Assembly (NCBI GenBank): GCA_040756995.1
Contig: JBFLYK010000001.1
Coordinates: 248,001-312,000 of the forward strand
Source: BP-133 sp040756995
GTDB lineage: Bacteria; Actinomycetota; Acidimicrobiia; IMCC26256; BP-133
DNA: 64,000 nt
Direction of reading: 5' to 3'
Positions 25,853 through 34,261 of this stretch are shown piece by piece (position 1 is the first letter of the stretch; each line of letters begins with the position of its first letter). The notes below the pieces were generated by a model. The model saw nothing but the letters and a program-made list of their open reading frames with translations, was not told where the DNA came from and ran no database searches. The translations under genes and the position numbers were made by a program.

Positions 25853-27162
25853 ACGCGCTGCGGCTGCCACGCCATCGGGCCACCACCGCCCAGCTGTGCT
25901 CGCTCTATCCCTTCGTCGCCCAGGCCTCCCTGCCGCCATCTCCAGTGCCGCTGGGCGTCGACCGCCTCGGCGAAGACGGGGTCTTTGCGTTCGATCCCTT
26001 CGACCTCTACGGCGCCCGGGTGCTGACCAACCCCAACATGCTGGTGTTGGGCGAACCAGGATCGGGCAAGTCGGCCGCCGTCAAGGTGTTCTGCGCCCGC
26101 CTGGCCCGCAGCGGCCGGCCAACGTTCCTGGCCGTCGCCGACCCGAAAGGCGAGTACGGTCCCCTGGCCGCCGCCTTGGGGCTGACAGTGGTGAAACTGC
26201 ACCCCGGGGGTGCCGCCCGGCTCAATCCCCTCGAGCGGGGTTCCGGCTCCGACGGGGAGGCGACCCTGTCCGCCCGGCGGGCCGCCTTGCTCCACGCCCT
26301 GCTCGGGACCGTGCTGCGCCGTCCACTGCGCTCCCTGGAAGAAGCGGCGCTGTCGTGGGCGCTGGAGACGCTGGAACAGGCCCCGGCGATCGCCGTCCCC
26401 ACGCTGGCCGACGTGGCCGCGCTGTTCGCGTCACCGGTGCCGGTCATGGCCGAAGCCGCCCGCCGCTCACCGGCCGAGTTGGCCCGGGAACTCGAAGATC
26501 TGCGGCTCGGAATGGGACGGCTCCTGGACCGTGACCTGCGGGGCATGTTCGACGGGACATCCACGGTCCGGATCGACCCGACGGGTCCCGGCGTCGTGCT
26601 GGATCTCTCCGCTCTCCACCACGACCCCGAGGCGCTCGCCTTGGTGATGGTGGCCGCCACCGCCTGGCTGCAGGGCGCGCTGGCGGCGCCCGCCGGCGGA
26701 CATGCGACGCGGCGGGTGCAGGTCCTCGACGAGGCGTGGGCGCTGCTCGCGGCCGAGCGCACCGCCCGCTACCTCCAGGCGGCGTTCAAGCTGTGCCGGG
26801 CGTGGGGCGTGGCCAACATCGCCGTCTCTCATCGTGTCTCGGACCTGCGGGCTCAGGCCGACGACGGGACGGCCACCGCCAAGATCGGAAAAGGGCTCCT
26901 CGCCGATACCCAGACCCGCGTTCTGTTCCGCCAGGCCCCGGACGAGCTGCGATCGGCGAAAGAGCTCCTGGCCCTCACCGACACCCAGGCGGGCCTCCTG
27001 CCCCGACTGGGCCAGGGCTGCGCGCTGTGGCTGCTGGGAGCGGGTCGGGCGCATCTGGTCGAGCATCACATCGCCGCCGACGAGTGGGACCTCTGCGATA
27101 CCGACGGGGCGTTGGTCCCGAACCCGGGCGGGTTCACTGCCCCTGACGGAGGACGCGCGTGA
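25849..27162 (+). CDS. VirB4/TraC-like secretion ATPase
   Basis: A 437-residue ATPase of the HerA/FtsK clade. Walker A is LGEPGSGKSAAVK at about residue 67, the substrate loop ADPKGEYGPLAAALG follows, and Walker B is VQVLDEAWALL near 291 with the later VSHRVSDLRAQ sensor region. It powers assembly and transport in the T4SS. ATG 25849 overlaps the previous stop; splitting of VirB4 between this and the preceding gene is the usual actinomycete layout. Confidence 0.87.
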   Translation: MNALRLPRHRATTAQLCSLYPFVAQASLPPSPVPLGVDRLGEDGVFAFDPFDLYGARVLTNPNMLVLGEPGSGKSAAVKVFCARLARSGRPTFLAVADPKGEYGPLAAALGLTVVKLHPGGAARLNPLERGSGSDGEATLSARRAALLHALLGTVLRRPLRSLEEAALSWALETLEQAPAIAVPTLADVAALFASPVPVMAEAARRSPAELARELEDLRLGMGRLLDRDLRGMFDGTSTVRIDPTGPGVVLDLSALHHDPEALALVMVAATAWLQGALAAPAGGHATRRVQVLDEAWALLAAERTARYLQAAFKLCRAWGVANIAVSHRVSDLRAQADDGTATAKIGKGLLADTQTRVLFRQAPDELRSAKELLALTDTQAGLLPRLGQGCALWLLGAGRAHLVEHHIAADEWDLCDTDGALVPNPGGFTAPDGGRA

Positions 27163-29003
27163 ACGGCGACCGTCGGTCCGAGATCCTTCCTTCGGGAGGC
27201 TGGAGTCTGGGTGAGATGGTGTTCATCGGCGCTGTCCTCGCCGCCGGCGCGGTGGCGGTGATCTGCTGGGCCGGCGCGGCCCTCGCCGCTCTGATCACCG
27301 GACAGTCGCTGTCGGCGTCCCTGGCCGACGCCCTCGGGGCCGCCATGCGCCTCCCCGGCCATCTCGGAGATCCCGCCACGGCCTGGCGGGAGCCGGCCGC
27401 CGGCCAACTTCCGGGCCCGTTCGTCTACTGGCCCGCGCAGCTCCTCGTGGTGGCGGCGGCCGGGGCCGTGGCGGTCGCCGCGCCGCGGCTCGTCCGTCCG
27501 GGTCGGCCGAAGGACGGCCTGGGGGTCGAACGTTCCGCCCGCTTCGCCACCCGCCGCGACCTCCGTCGCCTCGCCGTGCCCGGCCCGACCCCGGGCCGCA
27601 TCGTGCTCGGCCGCTCGAACGGGGTTCTCCTCGCCACCGAGGAACGCACCGGCGTCTGCGTCGTCGGGCCGTCCCAGTCGGGCAAGACCACCGGCCTCTG
27701 TGTCCCCGCTCTCCTCGAACTCGGCGAGGGCGACGGTGCCGTCATCGCCGCGTCGGTCAAGGGCGACCTTCACAAGGTCACCTGGGAGCGGCGAGCCCGC
27801 CTCGGGGAGGTCAAGGTCTTCGACCCCACCTGCGTGGTGATGCCCCGCTCGGCCACTTGGAGCCCGCTGCGGCCGGCGGGGACGGTGACCGGTGCGCAGG
27901 CGGCGGCCCGCAGCCTGGTGGAGGTGGCCAGCCGAGCCGGTCTCAAGTCGGGTGACTTCTGGATGGACGCCGCCAAGGAACTCCTCTGGCCGCTGTTCTA
28001 CGTGGCGGCCAAGACCGGCGGAACGATGGGCGATGTCGTTCGTTGGGTCTCGACCCACGACCGGCCGGCCTTCAACCGGGACGGCCGCCTCGCCCGCGAA
28101 GGGGAGGTCACCGAACGTCTCAAGGAGCTCCGCTCCCAGAGCGCCGGGCCCCTGCCGGCCCAGCAGGACGGCGACGACGAACCGTTGGTGCAGGGCCGGC
28201 CCGTTCGTCCTGCGCAACGTCCCGCCCGGGGCGCTGCACCCGATGAGACGTCCTTGGCCATCAACGCCCTCACCGGGATCTGGGGCTGCGACGAGCGGAC
28301 CCGCTCCGACATCTACACCACGGCCCGCACGGTCATCGAGGCGTGGTCGGACCCCAAGGTGGCGGCGGCCGCCGACGGCTGTGAGATCACCCCCGAATGG
28401 CTGCTGTCCGGCGACCACAGTCTCTACATCGTCGCCCCCGCCCGGGACCAGAAGCGCCTCCGCCTCGTGTTCGCCTCGCTTGTTGCCGACCTTGTCGACG
28501 CCGCCTTCGAGGTCGCCACCCGCAAGGGCGGCGAACTCGACCGCCGGCTCCTCGTCCTGCTCGACGAAGCCGCCAACATCTGCCCGGTTAACGAGCTCCC
28601 CATGTGGTGCTCCACCTGCGCCAGCCACGGCATCACCCTCGTCACCGTCTGGCAGGACCGCTCGCAGCAGCGTCAGCGCTACGGCGTCGAAGGGGCCGAG
28701 ACCATCTGGAACAACTCGGGCGCCAAGCTCATCCTCTCCGGTCTCGCCGACCGGGCCACGGCCGAGGTCGCCACCCTGCTGGGGGAAGAAGAACTCGAAC
28801 GCACCACCACGAGCGTCGACCCCCACGGACGGCGCACCGTCTCGACCCATACCGCGACCCGCCGACTGGTCAGCGAGGACGCCCTGCGTCGCCAGCAGCC
28901 GGCCCAGGCGCTGCTCATCTACAAGGATCTCCCGCCCGTCCGCCTCGCCCTGCGTCCCTGGCAGGACGACCCCGCCCTGCGCGCCCTCAAGGAGAGCCGA
29001 TGA
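27159..29003 (+). CDS. VirD4/TraG-type coupling protein
   Basis: A 614-residue protein with two N-terminal membrane helices (MVFIGAVLAAGAVAVICWAG and LLVVAAAGAVAVAAPRL), Walker A VVGPSQSGKTTGLC near 168, Walker B LLVLLDEAANICPVNELP near 466 and the TraM-recognition segment NNSGAKLILSGLAD. Coupling proteins link the relaxase-DNA complex to the secretion channel. GTG 27159 overlaps the VirB4-like stop, and its own stop overlaps whiB. Confidence 0.9.
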   Translation: MNGDRRSEILPSGGWSLGEMVFIGAVLAAGAVAVICWAGAALAALITGQSLSASLADALGAAMRLPGHLGDPATAWREPAAGQLPGPFVYWPAQLLVVAAAGAVAVAAPRLVRPGRPKDGLGVERSARFATRRDLRRLAVPGPTPGRIVLGRSNGVLLATEERTGVCVVGPSQSGKTTGLCVPALLELGEGDGAVIAASVKGDLHKVTWERRARLGEVKVFDPTCVVMPRSATWSPLRPAGTVTGAQAAARSLVEVASRAGLKSGDFWMDAAKELLWPLFYVAAKTGGTMGDVVRWVSTHDRPAFNRDGRLAREGEVTERLKELRSQSAGPLPAQQDGDDEPLVQGRPVRPAQRPARGAAPDETSLAINALTGIWGCDERTRSDIYTTARTVIEAWSDPKVAAAADGCEITPEWLLSGDHSLYIVAPARDQKRLRLVFASLVADLVDAAFEVATRKGGELDRRLLVLLDEAANICPVNELPMWCSTCASHGITLVTVWQDRSQQRQRYGVEGAETIWNNSGAKLILSGLADRATAEVATLLGEEELERTTTSVDPHGRRTVSTHTATRRLVSEDALRRQQPAQALLIYKDLPPVRLALRPWQDDPALRALKESR

Positions 29004-29365
29004 TCAACCGCGGCGCTGCCCGAACCATCTCCCGAGTGGCGCTCGAGAACAGCCCGGCCCCCGGAGCCTGGGTCCGGCGGGCCGCCTGCCGGGGACTGCC
29101 CACCGACCGCTTCTTCTCCGACGACCCCGTCCAGACCGACGCCGCGCGGGCCGTGTGCCGTGACTGCGCCGTCCGGGACGACTGCGCCGCCTACGCCATG
29201 GCTCTCCCCGGCATCGGCGGCATCTGGGGCGGCCTGAGCGAAACCGACCGGCGCCGCATCCGCCGGCGCCGCGGCCGACACTCCGGTGCAACCGCGGCAG
29301 GAACACCGAAGGCCGTGGCTCCGTCTACAGGCTGCCGGTCGGAAGCACCTCGATGCCGAACCTGA
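29000..29365 (+). CDS. WhiB-family Fe-S regulator
   Basis: A 121-residue Wbl protein. Four cluster ligands are C30, C53, C56 and C62 (AACRG; VCRDCAVRDDC), followed by the GGIWGGLSETDRR turn and a basic C-terminus rich in Arg, which is the DNA-binding or sigma-factor-interacting tail. WhiB proteins are restricted to Actinomycetota and their phages. It is the last gene of the T4SS operon (ATGA overlap with VirD4), so it probably controls conjugation genes in response to redox state or NO. The tail from about 98 is longer than usual. Confidence 0.9.
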   Translation: MINRGAARTISRVALENSPAPGAWVRRAACRGLPTDRFFSDDPVQTDAARAVCRDCAVRDDCAAYAMALPGIGGIWGGLSETDRRRIRRRRGRHSGATAAGTPKAVAPSTGCRSEAPRCRT

Positions 29366-29510
29366 CGGCCGCCTCGTCGAGCAGCCACCGGGGAATCGGC
29401 TGTGCCGCGCGGCGGATCGAATCGGCACGAGCCGCAGTGGCCGGTGCGCAGCGGCGGCCGCCAGTTGGAGCAAACCGGCGCAGCCAGGCCGGCCACAGGC
29501 AGGACAGCCG

Positions 29511-30785
29511 CTACAGGAAGCTACGGCGGCCCGGGAAGAGGACCCTCAGGATCTCGCAGGCGAGCCCGATGGTGAAGCGATACAGAACGGACCCGCGCCG
29601 CGGTGCAGGCCGGGCGATGCTGGCGATGCGCCACGGTGTCTTGGCGTCGTTGTTCAGATGAAGCTGCCAGAAGACCGTGAAGGTCGAGTCACGGTTGCGG
29701 CTGCCACCGGTGATGGCGCCGGTGTGGCGGTCCTCGAGGTAGCAGCGGGCGCTGATCGTGGCCTCGACCGTCATCATCGGCGGGCGAGCGCGAGGTCGCA
29801 GGCTCACGATCCGAAGGCGCTGGAGGCGGGGTCCGCGGATCACGAGGCGGTGCCGGCGGCTGGTGGGATAGAGCAGCGCTTCAACCGTCTGGCGTCCCGC
29901 CAGGGCGATCAGCGGCCCATGGTTGCCGTCGATGGCTTCGGCCCAGGCGGCCACCGTCCGGCGGGCGGCGGCTTCGAGGACGTCGGGGTCGTAGCGCCCG
30001 TCGAAGCCGGCCAGGTCAAGGGCCGCCAGTCGCAGGTCGCCGGTGAACTCCAGGGGGACGATTTCGGCCAGGCTGGCCGGCGGCACCGTGATGGTTGTTG
30101 CCCGTTCCAGGGTGGCGAAGTCGTGGAGGCGGTCGTCGGCCCAGGGGGAGGGAACGATCGGAGCGGTCAGGTGGTGGGCGCCCTCCTGCTCGGTTTCGAC
30201 CGAAACGAGCACCCAGCGGCCGTCGCGTCTACCCAAGGTCCAGTACTCGGAATGAGTGTGGCGGCCGGAGTCGTCGGTGTCACGGAAGACGATCCGGCCA
30301 CGGTGGTCGTAGATGGCGTCGTCCATCCGGGCCCGCACGTGGACCACCACCTGGTCTTCGTCGTCTCCGGTCCGGTTCACGAGGCCGACGTAGCGGAGGC
30401 GCAGCCGGCCCCGGCGCCGGAGGGGGTTGGTGTATCGGCGTCGGCGTAGGTCGTCGAGGCGTCGGCTCCATTCGCCGAACAGCTCGGGGCTGAGCAGGTC
30501 GCGGAGGCGCCGCCGGTCATCTGCCGACCACGCGGCGATCACTGCAGCGTGGAGCTCGGCGGCGGCCGCCTTCACCGTGGCCGGGTCGAACGCAGGGCTG
30601 TCGAAGACGGCCTCCTCGGCCGCCAGCTCGACCCGCCGGCTGCGGATCATCCGCCGCCGCGCCGACCACAGCCGGGGCCAGCGCAGAGTTGCGGCGTAGG
30701 CCACCGACGCCCCGGCGGCGGCGAGGATAAACCCGGCGATCACCGTCTCGGTGCTGACGACCCCGGTCGCGGCTACTTCGAACAC
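29511..30785 (-). CDS. membrane-anchored Tim44-like domain protein
   Basis: A 424-residue protein: one N-terminal helix (TVIAGFILAAAGASVAYAAT), a basic region, then a first NTF2/Tim44-like domain (ELFGEWSRRLDDLRRRRYTN, then VVHVRARMDDAIYD, EYWTLGRRDGRWVLVSVE) and a second similar domain (MTVEATISARCYLEDR, TFTVFWQLHLNNDAKTPWRI). Tim44-like proteins occur in actinobacterial conjugative elements, often as VirB8-like scaffold proteins. GTG start at 30785. 29366-29510 contains nothing else. Confidence 0.75.
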   Translation of the reverse strand: MFEVAATGVVSTETVIAGFILAAAGASVAYAATLRWPRLWSARRRMIRSRRVELAAEEAVFDSPAFDPATVKAAAAELHAAVIAAWSADDRRRLRDLLSPELFGEWSRRLDDLRRRRYTNPLRRRGRLRLRYVGLVNRTGDDEDQVVVHVRARMDDAIYDHRGRIVFRDTDDSGRHTHSEYWTLGRRDGRWVLVSVETEQEGAHHLTAPIVPSPWADDRLHDFATLERATTITVPPASLAEIVPLEFTGDLRLAALDLAGFDGRYDPDVLEAAARRTVAAWAEAIDGNHGPLIALAGRQTVEALLYPTSRRHRLVIRGPRLQRLRIVSLRPRARPPMMTVEATISARCYLEDRHTGAITGGSRNRDSTFTVFWQLHLNNDAKTPWRIASIARPAPRRGSVLYRFTIGLACEILRVLFPGRRSFL

Positions 30786-30872
30786 GACCGTCCGTTTCGC
30801 CGTGGGATCGACCCACTCCCGCCGAACCGGTCAAACTCGCGCGACGGCTTGATCATCTACGAGTATCAGGAG

Positions 30873-30891
30873 GGACGACGGGCCGTCGTCC
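30873..30891. promoter_or_regulatory. 19-bp palindrome between minus-strand genes
   Basis: GGACGACGGGCCGTCGTCC has 9-bp perfect arms around one base. It lies 88 bases before the Tim44-like gene and 155 bases after the antitoxin-like gene, so it could be an operator or a hairpin; there is no T tract. Confidence 0.4.
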
Positions 30892-31045
30892 GTGAAGCCC
30901 GTCGTGCCGTTCGAGAGGTGGTCGACGCCGAACGTCGCCCAGGCCGGAGCCCCAACCGTGGGAGCGGAAGCGAGCGGACCGGCTTCGACACCACCGTGGG
31001 ACTGCGAAGGGGAATTCGGCCGGATCGGCCGGTAGGCGGGAAGGC

Positions 31046-31564
31046 TTACCGGCTCAGCTCGGCCGCCGCCCGGCGGGCGACGCGGACCACCTCGTCCGGA
31101 TCCTTCCCCGACGCCAACCAGTCCTCGGGGGACATGCCCAGTTCCGGCTGGGGGGTGGTCGCCCAAGAGGCCACGAGGAACGGGTCCACCGATCCGAGCT
31201 CGTCCCGGAAGGCGGCGATCAGCTCCGCCACCATCGGCCGTACCTGCCGGGCATCGACGTCGAACTGCCAGGTCGGGAACCAGGTCGTCCCGGTTCCCGG
31301 CAGACCAAGGATCGTGCCCTTCACCAGCCGCTTGTGGAGCGCCTGCCGGGTCACGTGGAGGAACTCGGTGACGGTTGACGTTGCCCACCGGTCACCCACC
31401 GCCGCGGCCCAGATCAGGGGAGCCACCGCCGCGTCGGCTCCCTGGGCACCGAGTGCCTTGGCCGCCTCGTAGGCAAGGTCGGACAGTAGCTTGTCGTGCC
31501 GCTCGAGGAGGACACCCAGCCGCTCGTTGAAACCTTCGGACAGTGCAGCCCGGGCGTCGCTCAT
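31046..31564 (-). CDS. antitoxin-like protein (Xre/MbcA/ParS-type C-terminus)
   Basis: A 172-residue protein. A central helical part contains an HTH-like segment (TVTEFLHVTRQALHKRLVKG), then FPTWQFD, and the C-terminus (GMSPEDWLASGKDPDEVVRV) has the look of the DUF2384 toxin-binding domain of MbcA/ParS antitoxins. No RES-type toxin gene is adjacent, so it may act alone as a regulator of the element. Three GGTTGACG repeats lie just upstream. Confidence 0.6.
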   Translation of the reverse strand: MSDARAALSEGFNERLGVLLERHDKLLSDLAYEAAKALGAQGADAAVAPLIWAAAVGDRWATSTVTEFLHVTRQALHKRLVKGTILGLPGTGTTWFPTWQFDVDARQVRPMVAELIAAFRDELGSVDPFLVASWATTPQPELGMSPEDWLASGKDPDEVVRVARRAAAELSR

Positions 31565-31580
31565 GCGCCTAGCGTAAACC

Positions 31581-31609
31581 CGTCAACCGCTCGCGTCAAC
31601 CCGTCAACC
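31581..31609 (-). repeat. three direct repeats CGTCAACC
   Basis: CGTCAACC occurs at 31581-31588, 31594-31601 and 31602-31609, i.e. GGTTGACG three times on the minus strand, right in front of the 31564 start. TTGACG could serve as a -35 element; a fourth TTGACGGAC is at 31732-31740 on the plus strand. Confidence 0.55.
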
Positions 31610-31739
31610 AAACGACGCCTGAAGTCCTCACTGGCGTTCCCTCGCCGCGCAATGGGGTGTGCGTTCTCGTCGGCGTTGCCACTAGCACCCGCAACTCCTC
31701 GGCACGTGCGTGAACAGGATCTTTGCCCGGTTGACGGAC

Positions 31740-31772
31740 GTGTTGCCCAGCTCCAACCGGACTGGGCAACAC
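31740..31772. promoter_or_regulatory. 11-bp inverted repeat in control region
   Basis: GTGTTGCCCAG (31740-31750) and CTGGGCAACAC (31762-31772) are perfect complements around an 11-base loop. The same GGGCAAC unit returns as direct repeats 45 bases later. Confidence 0.55.
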
Positions 31773-31817
31773 GTTGGGAGCCAGCCCGGGGAGAAAGATT
31801 GCCGGAGAAATGCTTCC

Positions 31818-31851
31818 GGGCAACACCGGGGGCAACACCCCGGGCAACGCC
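31818..31851 (+). repeat. three iteron-like direct repeats GGGCAACACC
   Basis: GGGCAACACC at 31818-31827 and 31830-31839, and GGGCAACGCC at 31842-31851, spaced exactly 12 bases apart. Together with the inverted repeat at 31740 they form an iteron-like array in the 307-base gap between two divergent genes, which suggests an origin, partition or operator site. Confidence 0.55.
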
Positions 31852-31871
31852 TGCGTCGCAGCGTGGCCGGC

Positions 31872-32606
31872 ATGGATGCGACGCACAACCTGTTCCGATC
31901 CCTCGATGTTGAATGGACTCGACTGGGAGGAACGGCGGCCGCCCGAGCCGCCCTCGCCCGGTGGGCCACCCAAGAGCCGGTCCTGGCCGACCTCGACGAC
32001 CCCGCGGCCGTCGTCGAGGTATGCCGCAGGCACAAGGACCCTGAACGCTGCAACGCCGTGGTCGGGGCGCTCCTGCGCCTCGCCGACGATGACCTCGCCG
32101 CTCGGACGCTCCTCCAGGCGCTCCTGCCCGGGCTGCTGACCCGAGCCGCTCGGGGGACGTGGCTGGCCCGGCCGACCTCCCAGTGCTCCACCTTGTGGGA
32201 CGGCCCCGAGGAACTCGGGCAGGAGCTGGTCGCCGAGCTGTGGCAGCGGATCCGGACCCTCGCCGGGACCTCGCCCCGCTTCCCGGCCTGCGCGTTGGTG
32301 GAGGGCGCGTGGCGCCGGGTTCGGCAGCGGAGTGAGACTGCCCGGGCCCGGTGCACCGTCCCCCTCTCGGAGGTCGGCCCGGCTGCGTCCGAGGCCCGTC
32401 CCGGCCGCTCGACCGCCGAGGCCCTCACCGTCTGTCTGGTCGACGCCGTCCGGCGCCAGCGGCTCGGTCCGACGCAGGCGGGGCTCGTCTACACCACCCG
32501 GGTGCTCGGCCATCCCACCAGCGTCCTGGTGGGCCCCTTCGGGCCCGATCGCCAGGCGGTGCGTGCCCGCCGAGCCCGGGTGGAGCGGAAGCTGGCAGCC
32601 GGGTGA
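31872..32606 (+). CDS. uncharacterised protein, sigma-factor-like C-terminus
   Basis: A 244-residue soluble protein starting at ATG 31872, 20 bases after the GGGCAAC repeats. It has a region like sigma-70 region 2 (LGQELVAELWQRIRTLAG, then ALVEGAWRRVRQRSE) and a C-terminal part (TVCLVDAVRRQRLGPTQAGL, ending RRARVERKLAAG) with the position and charge of a region 4 HTH. The match is weak, so it is only possibly an initiation or replication factor of the element. The open frame upstream covers the repeats. Confidence 0.55.
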   Translation: MDATHNLFRSLDVEWTRLGGTAAARAALARWATQEPVLADLDDPAAVVEVCRRHKDPERCNAVVGALLRLADDDLAARTLLQALLPGLLTRAARGTWLARPTSQCSTLWDGPEELGQELVAELWQRIRTLAGTSPRFPACALVEGAWRRVRQRSETARARCTVPLSEVGPAASEARPGRSTAEALTVCLVDAVRRQRLGPTQAGLVYTTRVLGHPTSVLVGPFGPDRQAVRARRARVERKLAAG

Positions 32607-32979
32607 GGCACACGAACCGTCATTCCGTACGCGTTGGTCGTGCAAAGCGCGAGCCGAGGTTTCTCGACGGCTCTCAACGACGCCGTGCCAGCTGCTGGCG
32701 AACCCGACGGAGGGAAGGAACGTTCGATCGCTCGGACGCGCCGGGCGGCCATTAGGGACCACTGACCGGCTTTGGGGCTGGCACCGGGCTTCCACGGTCG
32801 TCAAGGCCGGGCCCCAGCCGCGTGATCGCGACGCTCGCTCCAAAGTCGTCCGAGGGCGCCGCAAGCGCCCGGACGTGCGCTTGGTGTCGTGTCGACTTCA
32901 CGTACTGCCCGTGACAGGTCGTCGCCAACATTGCAGACGGCTGAGCGCTCGGGCGCATCTTTCCGGGGCTGCCTATGTT
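32607..32979. other. non-coding stretch
   Basis: No gene is supported in these 373 bases. GCCAGCTGCTGGCG at 32687-32700 is a possible degenerate fifth copy of the element-wide repeat, and a short hairpin (GGGCGC...GCGCCC, 32854-32870) lies before the phosphatase gene. Confidence 0.4.
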
Positions 32980-34224
32980 ATGGCCGTGGCCGACGCAGAC
33001 GACGTCCGACTCGACTTCCGCGGCCTGCTCGCGGCCGTCGAGACTGCCCCGCCCGTGGAAGCGGTCGACGTCCTGGCGGTCGAGCTCGCCCGGATGCTTG
33101 ACGCCACTGAAGTGAGTCTCCTCCTCGCCAACCGCTCGGGGACCGCCGCCGTGCGGATGTCGCACGTCACCGCGAGCGACGGTGACATCGCTGACGGGCG
33201 CAACGAACGCACGGAGTCGCTTCCGCTCGAAGGGTCCGTGCACCATCGAGTCCTCACGAGCCAGGAGCCGCATGTCGAGTCGCACGGCGCCGGCTGGCGA
33301 GTCCTCGTCCCGGTCACCGAGCGCGGCGACGCTATCGGTATCCTCGAGCTCACGGTCCCGCAGCGCCCCGATACCGAAACCCTCCGGTACCTGAGATCCG
33401 CCGGGCACGCCCTCGCCTACACGCTCATCGCCTCCCGTCGGCACACCGACCTGTTCGAATGGGCGCAACGCGACGTGCCGTTCTCCCTCGCGGCCGAGAT
33501 CCAGCGTCGCCTGCTGCCCGACTCCTACACCGTCGAAGGCGGCCCGTTCACCCTCGCGGGCTGGCTCGAGCCGGCGGCGACCGTCGCCGGAGACACCTTC
33601 GACTACGCCGTCGATCGTGAGTACTTGTACGCCTCGGTCACCGACGCCATGGGCCACGCCATCCCCGCCGCCTTGCTCGCTACGCTGACGGTCGGCAGCC
33701 TCCGCAACAGCCGCCGGTCAGTAGCCTCTCCCGGCGAACAGGCGGACGCGGCGAACGCCGCACTGATCGCCGGTGCTGCCTCCGACCAGTTCGTCACCGG
33801 GCAGATCCTGCGGGTCCGGCTGGCGGACGGCGCCGTCGACATTGTCAATGCCGGCCATCCCCAGCCCTACCTCCTCCGAGCCGGTACAGCGGCGGCAGTC
33901 GACGTGCAACCAGGCCTGCCCCTTGGCGTCGCGCCCGACCCGTACGACACCCACCGATTGACGCTCGAACCCGACGATCGCCTGCTGATCGTGACCGACG
34001 GGTTCCTCGAACGGAACGGCAACCTTGCCATCAGCGACATCCTCGTGAAATCCGCTGACCGGCACCCCCGCGAGGTCGTCCGGGAACTCGCCCGAAACCT
34101 GCTGGCCGCAACCGGCGGCAACCTCCGCGACGACGCCACCGCCCTCTGCATCGACTGGTACGGGCCGCATGGTGTCCGCAACGCCACCGCAGGCGCCAGC
34201 CTCGATCGCGCGACACCGAACTAG
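32980..34224 (+). CDS. GAF-SpoIIE protein phosphatase
   Basis: A 414-residue protein. The N-terminal half is a GAF-like sensor (about 20-155, with GAGWRVLVPVTERGDAIGIL) and the C-terminal half a PP2C/SpoIIE-type phosphatase: IQRRLLPDS, then VAGDTFDY and VTDAMGHAIPAA supplying the metal-binding acidic residues, NAGHPQPYLLR and LLIVTDGFLERNGN. Such RsbU-like proteins act on anti-sigma antagonists in stress pathways. ATG 32980 is chosen because the open frame upstream is non-conserved. It may be cargo of the element. It converges with the relaxase gene. Confidence 0.82.
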   Translation: MAVADADDVRLDFRGLLAAVETAPPVEAVDVLAVELARMLDATEVSLLLANRSGTAAVRMSHVTASDGDIADGRNERTESLPLEGSVHHRVLTSQEPHVESHGAGWRVLVPVTERGDAIGILELTVPQRPDTETLRYLRSAGHALAYTLIASRRHTDLFEWAQRDVPFSLAAEIQRRLLPDSYTVEGGPFTLAGWLEPAATVAGDTFDYAVDREYLYASVTDAMGHAIPAALLATLTVGSLRNSRRSVASPGEQADAANAALIAGAASDQFVTGQILRVRLADGAVDIVNAGHPQPYLLRAGTAAAVDVQPGLPLGVAPDPYDTHRLTLEPDDRLLIVTDGFLERNGNLAISDILVKSADRHPREVVRELARNLLAATGGNLRDDATALCIDWYGPHGVRNATAGASLDRATPN

Positions 34225-34261
34225 GCCTTCAGGCAGCCTTCATCCCGCCACGAAAGTGCAC

